Below are positions 59,854 to 64,000 of a stretch of DNA of 64,000 bases, one piece after another. The notes beneath the pieces are model-generated. The model saw nothing but the letters and a program-made list of their open reading frames with translations. It did not search any database and had not been told where the DNA came from. This DNA comes from Frigidibacter oleivorans (GTDB lineage: Bacteria > Pseudomonadota > Alphaproteobacteria > Rhodobacterales > Rhodobacteraceae). Both the position numbers and the translations under genes were made by a program. Position 1 is the first letter of the stretch; the number at the start of each line of letters is the position of its first letter. The stretch is taken from contig NZ_RJRZ01000006.1 in assembly GCF_003993775.1 (NCBI RefSeq), forward strand, positions 1-64,000, read 5' to 3'.

Positions 59854-61417
59854 CCCGCAGCCCGGCCCTGACCCGCAGCCGCGCCCGGACCCGCCCCGCC
59901 CGCGCCGCTGGCGGCTGCCGCCCCGGCACCTGCCGACGCTGCGCGCCACCGGCACCGGCTGGGTGGCGCTGGCCTTTGCCGGCGGGCTGGCGGCGGGGCT
60001 GGTCTGGGCGGGGTCGCAAGCGGCCTGGCAGGCGCATCTGGCCCGGGCGCAGATCGCGGGGTTGACGCTGTTCGGCGCGGTGCAGGAGGGGCGCAACGAC
60101 GTGCCGGGGGTGCGGATCGACCCGCTGAACCCGGTCGAGTCGGCGCTCGCCGCGGCGGGCGACTTCACCCGGCTGGGCGCGGCGGCGCACCGGCCGCTCG
60201 ACACCGTGGTCACGATCCGCGCGCCGGCCGAAACCGGCGCGGGGGCCGGGCCGGGCGGGGGGCCGGGCGGGGGGCCGGTCGCCGGCAGCGGCGGGCGGCT
60301 GATGACCGTCGCGATCCTGTCGTCGCAGATCCGCTATCCCGTCTCGCGGCTCGACCTGTCGGACGGGATCGCCCCGGCCAGCCAGCTGGGCGCGATCGCG
60401 CGGCTGATGGCGGGGTTCTGCAGCGATCCGGCGGTGATCGTGCAGAATGCCGACGGACGCTGGTTCCGCGTCGACGGGGCACAGGTCTGGAACTGCGGCG
60501 CGGCCCCCGCCGACCTGCGCCTGATCGCGGCACTGATCGCGGCGCTGTCGCTGTCGGTCGCGCTGGCCAGCGTATCGGACGTTTCGGCGAAATTCGCGGC
60601 CTTCGCCGAGGCGCTGCACAGCCGCCGCCATCTGGGCGGCCCCGACAGCTACGAGGCGCGCGGCCCGGCGGAACTGCGCGACACGGTCCGCGCGGTGAAC
60701 CGCTATCTGGAACGCGAACGGGCGGCGCTGGTCCGGCGGGCGGACATGCTGTCGGGCGTCAGCCACGACCTTGGCGCGCCCGCCACCCGGCTGCGCCTGC
60801 GCGCGGCGCTGATCGCCGACGAGGGCCTGCGCCGCAAGCTGGACGCCGATATCGACAGCATGACCGGGATGATCGACAGCGTGCTGGCCTATACCCGGTC
60901 GGAACAGAATGTCGAGGCGCCGCGCCGCCTGTCGCTGGCCGCGCTGGTCGAGGCGCTGGTGGCGGATTATCAGGACCTCGGCCGCCCCGTCGATCTGGCC
61001 GCGCCCGACCCCGAGGTGGTGGAGGGCGCGCCCTCGGTCCTGTCGGCGCGGCGGGGGCAGCATGTCCTGACCGAGGAACGGCGCGTGCTGGTGACGGCGC
61101 GGCCGATGGCGCTGAACCGGGCGGTGACCAACATCGTGGAAAACGCCATCCGCTATGGCCGGCGGGCGACTGTGCGGCTGACCGCCAGTTCGACCCACGC
61201 CACCATCGCCGTCGAGGACGAGGGCGGCGCCATGTCCCCGGACGAGATGGAGCGGCTGACAGCCCCGTTCCGGCGCGGCGTCAACGCCCCGCCCGGCACC
61301 GGCTTCGGGCTCGGCCTGACCATCGCGGCGGCGGTCGCCGAACAGCATGGCGGGCGGCTGGATTTCGACCGCGGGCCGCGCGGGCTGATCGTGCGGCTGA
61401 CGATCGAGCGGGCCTGA
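59846..61417 (+). CDS. Sensor histidine kinase
   Basis: A 523-residue membrane kinase from the ATG at 59846. Two spans (WVALAFAGGLAAGLVWAG and LIAALIAALSLSVALA) enclose a periplasmic domain of about 165 residues that contains a glycine-rich insert. A HAMP-like linker leads to the dimerisation helix with phosphorylated His307 in GVSHDLGAPATRLRLR, where Gly-Ala replaces the usual Arg-Thr. The ATPase domain has N-box NIVENAIRYG, G1 DEGGAMSPDE and G2 GTGFGLGLTI. It is the partner of the regulator upstream. Confidence 0.92.
   Translation: MPDPQPGPDPQPRPDPPRPRRWRLPPRHLPTLRATGTGWVALAFAGGLAAGLVWAGSQAAWQAHLARAQIAGLTLFGAVQEGRNDVPGVRIDPLNPVESALAAAGDFTRLGAAAHRPLDTVVTIRAPAETGAGAGPGGGPGGGPVAGSGGRLMTVAILSSQIRYPVSRLDLSDGIAPASQLGAIARLMAGFCSDPAVIVQNADGRWFRVDGAQVWNCGAAPADLRLIAALIAALSLSVALASVSDVSAKFAAFAEALHSRRHLGGPDSYEARGPAELRDTVRAVNRYLERERAALVRRADMLSGVSHDLGAPATRLRLRAALIADEGLRRKLDADIDSMTGMIDSVLAYTRSEQNVEAPRRLSLAALVEALVADYQDLGRPVDLAAPDPEVVEGAPSVLSARRGQHVLTEERRVLVTARPMALNRAVTNIVENAIRYGRRATVRLTASSTHATIAVEDEGGAMSPDEMERLTAPFRRGVNAPPGTGFGLGLTIAAAVAEQHGGRLDFDRGPRGLIVRLTIERA
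60249..60278 (+). repeat. 12-bp tandem repeat coding Gly-Pro in the kinase sensor domain
   Basis: GGCCGGGCGGGG occurs twice in direct succession plus a partial third copy. It encodes PGGGPGGGP in the periplasmic loop of the histidine kinase. It is probably a slippage-generated low-complexity insert. Confidence 0.7.
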
Positions 61418-61737
61418 GGCCCGGCGCGGCACCCCCGGCTGTGGCGCGGCTCGAAGCTGGCGTCCCGGCGGGTCTAGCTCACTGTTGGACCTGGTTCCGT
61501 GTCGACAGTCCGGAGCCCGATATAATCAAGCTTTTAGGTGACCGTTTATCGAGATGCCGCGAGCGGGCGCAGTCGCAAGGCGGCGTGATCCCGCAGGAAA
61601 TGCGGAAGCGGAAGGGAGGACCGGAATTACAAGGGGTCGAGGGACGCCTCAGGCAGACGGTCCCTCGCCAATGGCACGGCTTGTCTATGCCCTCCGCGCC
61701 AGATGTTCTGACCACGAACAGCTTCCTGCGCCTCTCG
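61418..61737. other. Gene-free convergent gap with lower GC
   Basis: This 320-bp stretch lies between the 3' ends of the kinase gene and the aminotransferase gene. It holds a TATAAT (61521) in an AT-rich island without a matching -35 box. It also holds an 8-bp stem-loop CGAGGGAC/GTCCCTCG (61638-61667) with a small inner GCC-TCA-GGC hairpin. Short frames in it look random on both strands. No tRNA or insertion-sequence end is visible. It may be a remnant or a recombination junction. Confidence 0.5.
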
Positions 61738-63072
61738 TCATGACGCCCTGACCGCGCCCTCCGCGCCGGAAACAGCCAGGGCCAGCTTTTCGGCGATGTA
61801 GTCCAGCTCGTCCTGGGTCGCGTTGAACGGCGGGGCGACGATGACGTGATCGCCGGTCTTGCCGTCGATCGTGCCCCCATTCGGATAGAGCGCCAGCCCT
61901 TCGTCCAGTGCGGCGGCCTTGAGCCGGGCGGCGAAGTGAGCCTCGGCCGCGAAAGGGGTGCGGGTCGCCGGGTCGGCGAGGAACTCGATTCCCAGAAAAT
62001 AGCCGCGGCCGCGAATCTCTCCGATGCAGGAATGCCCCTTCAGGGCCTGCACCAGCCGGTCGCGGAGCGGATCGGCGTTGGCGGCGACCCGCTCTACCAG
62101 CTCTTCCTCGCGGATGATGCGTTGCACTTCCAGTGCGCCGCGGGCCGCCAGCGGATGGGCCTGGTAGGTGTGACCGTGGACAAAGGCACCCGAATGTCCG
62201 GCCAGTACGTCATGCACGCGATCGTTGATCAGCATGGCGCCGATGGGCACGTAGCCGCCGCCGAGGCCCTTCGCAATGGTCTGTATGTCGGGCTGATAGC
62301 CTTCATACTCCCACGCATGGCGTCTGCCCGAACGGCCCATCCCGCACATGATCTCGTCCCCGATCATCAGGATGCCGTAGCGGTCGCAGACCTCGCGCAG
62401 GGCGGCAAAATAGCCGGGCGTCGCGGTGACGCAGCCGGACGTGGCGCCAACGATGGTCTCGGCCACGAATGCCGCGACACTCCCGGGACCGAGGCGCAGG
62501 ATCTCGTCCTCCAGCTCCTGCGCCAGACGGGCGACATAGGCGGCGTCGTCTTCCTGCGCGCCCTGGTAATGGTAGGGGAAGCAGGGAGAGACGTGGCTGA
62601 CGGAGTCCCACAGCACCGGCTCGTAGATCGAGCGGCGGGCGGGGTGGCCGCCGACGGACAGCGCCCCGAAGGTGTTGCCATGATAGCTTTGCCGGCGGGA
62701 AATGAAGCGGGTGCGTCCGGGCTCGCCGCGCTCGACATGGTACTGCAGCGCCATTTTCAACGCGCTTTCCATGGCTTCGGAACCGGATGAGACGAAGAAG
62801 GCGCGGGCGAAGGAACCGTCATCCGTCAGCAGTGCGGCCAGTTCCTCGGCAGGCTCCGAGGTGAAGAACAGCGTATGGATGTAGGCCAGCTTTGCCGCCT
62901 GTTCGCCGATCGCGGCCGCGACGCGCTTGTTCCCATGACCGATGCAGGTGACCGCGGCGCCGCCGGCAGCGTCGAGGACGCGACCACCCGCCTTCAGGTT
63001 GAGCCAGCTGCCCTCCCCCGACAGGGCAGTCTCGAATGTTTCGCGGGTACTGCGGTGAAGAACGCGGGTCAT
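61738..63072 (-). CDS. Class III aminotransferase, PLP-dependent
   Basis: A 444-residue aminotransferase of the omega-amino acid/acetylornithine group. VDAAGGAAVTCIGHGNKRVAAAI-like N-terminal residues, the PLP phosphate loop SSGSEAMESALKMALQ, the Asp in LMIGDEIMCGMGRSG and the Schiff-base Lys in IQTIAKGLGGGYVPIGAM are present. The substrate cannot be read from sequence; amine or omega-amino acid use is typical. The ATG at 63072 overlaps the stop of the preceding gene (ATGA) and is preferred to an in-frame ATG at 63102. Its base composition is slightly less extreme than that of the operons to the left. Confidence 0.9.
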   Translation of the reverse strand: MTRVLHRSTRETFETALSGEGSWLNLKAGGRVLDAAGGAAVTCIGHGNKRVAAAIGEQAAKLAYIHTLFFTSEPAEELAALLTDDGSFARAFFVSSGSEAMESALKMALQYHVERGEPGRTRFISRRQSYHGNTFGALSVGGHPARRSIYEPVLWDSVSHVSPCFPYHYQGAQEDDAAYVARLAQELEDEILRLGPGSVAAFVAETIVGATSGCVTATPGYFAALREVCDRYGILMIGDEIMCGMGRSGRRHAWEYEGYQPDIQTIAKGLGGGYVPIGAMLINDRVHDVLAGHSGAFVHGHTYQAHPLAARGALEVQRIIREEELVERVAANADPLRDRLVQALKGHSCIGEIRGRGYFLGIEFLADPATRTPFAAEAHFAARLKAAALDEGLALYPNGGTIDGKTGDHVIVAPPFNATQDELDYIAEKLALAVSGAEGAVRAS

Positions 63073-64000
63073 GCCTGTGCCTCTTGAGATGTGATGCGCC
63101 AACCGGGGAGGCCCGGGGCAGCGGTGACGAGGGGGGAAAAGCCCGCAGGCGTCTCGCCGTCCGTCGGGATCGCCAGTTCCAGCACCCGGCCGTTCAGCGA
63201 CAGGCGGCAGATGCGGGCGGCCCCGCCCGTCTCGACGCCGAGCAGTTCGGCGCGCTGGCTGCCGGCCAGCAGGCGGGTCGCGGCGGCCAGCGCCCGGCCG
63301 GGCAGGCGCGGATTCCAGAGCCGGTCATAGAGGCCAAAGCCCGGGAAATAGGAGCGGTCGACATCCGCTGGCCGGTCGAGGAAGACCGTGAGGGGCGTGG
63401 TCTTCGCCAGCACGGCAGCCTCCACGACGCGGGCGGCGACCTGTGCCTCGGTTCGCTGGACGAGTCCCGGGTGTTCGCCGCCCAGCGTGACATGGAGCGA
63501 TGCGGGGACGTCCATGCGGGCGGCAAAGTCGGCGATCTTCCGGCCATCCGTCAGCACATCCTGGAATTCGGCGAGGCGGAAGCAGTAGCCGAGGTCGAGC
63601 GCCGCGCCGGTTTCGGCGTGGAACGTCGCGAGCAGGCCGAACTCAGAGATGTCGAAGCCGAAGGTCACCGTGTAGCTGGCACCCACCGAGACTTCGCGGT
63701 GATCCGAGGCCGAAACGGTACATGCGACCGTCAGCGGGCCCTTCCAGACCTGGCGAAAGGCGGTCAGCGCAGCCGTGAGTTCAGCAATCCTGCGCCAGGG
63801 GAGGATCACTTCCAGCGCGGCTGCGGCGGGAAGGGACGCTGCCTTCGCGGCAAGGGCGTCGGAGGGGACGCCCAGGGAAAAGAAGGTGAAGCGGTAGCCC
63901 ATCTGGCCCAGATCCTCGGCGCGCCGGAGGTACAGCGGGTCGTCCAGATCCGTCAGGGGCGCGCGCAGATCGCGGGTGCCCATCTCCTGCAGGGCGAGAA
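63069..64000 (-). CDS. Unrecognised protein, N-terminus outside the window
   Basis: The frame is open to the right edge, so the first Met seen (63983) need not be the start; codons beyond it (LALQE before MGTRD) continue the same helical pattern. About 310 residues are visible. The central part alternates strands and helices like a TIM barrel, with SASDHREVSVGASYTVTFGFDIS and ASLHVTLGGEHPG. A motif DVDRSYFPGFGLYDRLWNPR precedes a small C-terminal beta domain. I do not recognise the family with confidence; a barrel-type hydrolase C-terminal region is possible. It is translationally coupled to the aminotransferase, so the two probably share a pathway. Confidence 0.7.
   Translation of the reverse strand, partial: LALQEMGTRDLRAPLTDLDDPLYLRRAEDLGQMGYRFTFFSLGVPSDALAAKAASLPAAAALEVILPWRRIAELTAALTAFRQVWKGPLTVACTVSASDHREVSVGASYTVTFGFDISEFGLLATFHAETGAALDLGYCFRLAEFQDVLTDGRKIADFAARMDVPASLHVTLGGEHPGLVQRTEAQVAARVVEAAVLAKTTPLTVFLDRPADVDRSYFPGFGLYDRLWNPRLPGRALAAATRLLAGSQRAELLGVETGGAARICRLSLNGRVLELAIPTDGETPAGFSPLVTAAPGLPGWRITSQEAQA

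Noticed and set aside
61479-61738. Short frames in the convergent gap considered as transposase remnants
   Set aside because: No recognisable transposase motif, terminal inverted repeats or target duplication could be seen.

Overview
The window is very GC-rich alphaproteobacterial DNA with dense, mostly overlapping operons. Gene order and protein features point to a member of the Rhodobacteraceae close to Rhodobacter/Cereibacter. The best evidence is the first 26 kb. It holds a sigma54-dependent flagellar cluster in the order of the R. sphaeroides Fla1 system, next to a chemotaxis operon with the order of R. sphaeroides cheOp3, including the unusual CheA4/CheA3 split kinase and a ParA-like protein paired with a soluble receptor. 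No tRNA, rRNA, CRISPR array, insertion sequence or replication origin was recognised.

Layout. (1) 1-15265, minus strand: fleT, fliEFGHIJ, fliKLMN, fliOPQR, flhB, then two unrecognised membrane proteins. Four sites match the sigma54 -24/-12 consensus on this strand, before fleT, fliK, fliO and the two unknown genes. Each puts the predicted start of transcription about 19-25 nt before a start codon. (2) 15266-15658: a divergent regulatory region with the fleT promoter, three 13-bp-period repeats and a sigma28-like promoter facing right. (3) 15659-26256, plus strand: a small unknown gene, then cheA4, cheR, cheB, cheW, ppfA, tlpT, cheY6 and cheA3, which together would form and partition a cytoplasmic chemoreceptor cluster. 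(4) 26348-28493: a small ORF, a secreted-type RTX/Hint-domain protein and a small membrane protein.

(5) 28626-38973, plus strand: a methylamine-use operon of the N-methylglutamate pathway, mgsABC, gmaS, mgdABCD and purU. GmaS joins methylamine to glutamate, MgsABC makes N-methylglutamate, MgdABCD oxidises it onto tetrahydrofolate, and PurU releases formate. (6) 39040-41654, minus strand: an aldehyde dehydrogenase and an AcoR-like regulator without an AAA+ domain, with a perfect 20-bp palindrome between them. (7) 41889-44882, plus strand: a short ModE-type repressor and modABC for molybdate uptake. (8) 45003-54648: an iron-siderophore locus with an AraC regulator, a TonB receptor and an ABCB-type transporter on the plus strand, converging on a Fec-type ABC importer plus a siderophore-interacting reductase on the minus strand.

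(9) 54716-58906, minus strand: a gtsABCD-like glucose/mannose ABC transporter, divergent from an OmpR-type regulator and its histidine kinase (59116-61417). (10) 61418-61737 is a gene-free convergent gap. It is followed by a class-III aminotransferase and the C-terminal part of an unrecognised protein that runs off the right edge.

The least described parts are the two sigma54-linked membrane genes at the left edge, the small gene heading the chemotaxis operon, and the three-gene RTX/Hint locus behind cheA3. Assignments rest on reading motifs and gene order, without database searches.
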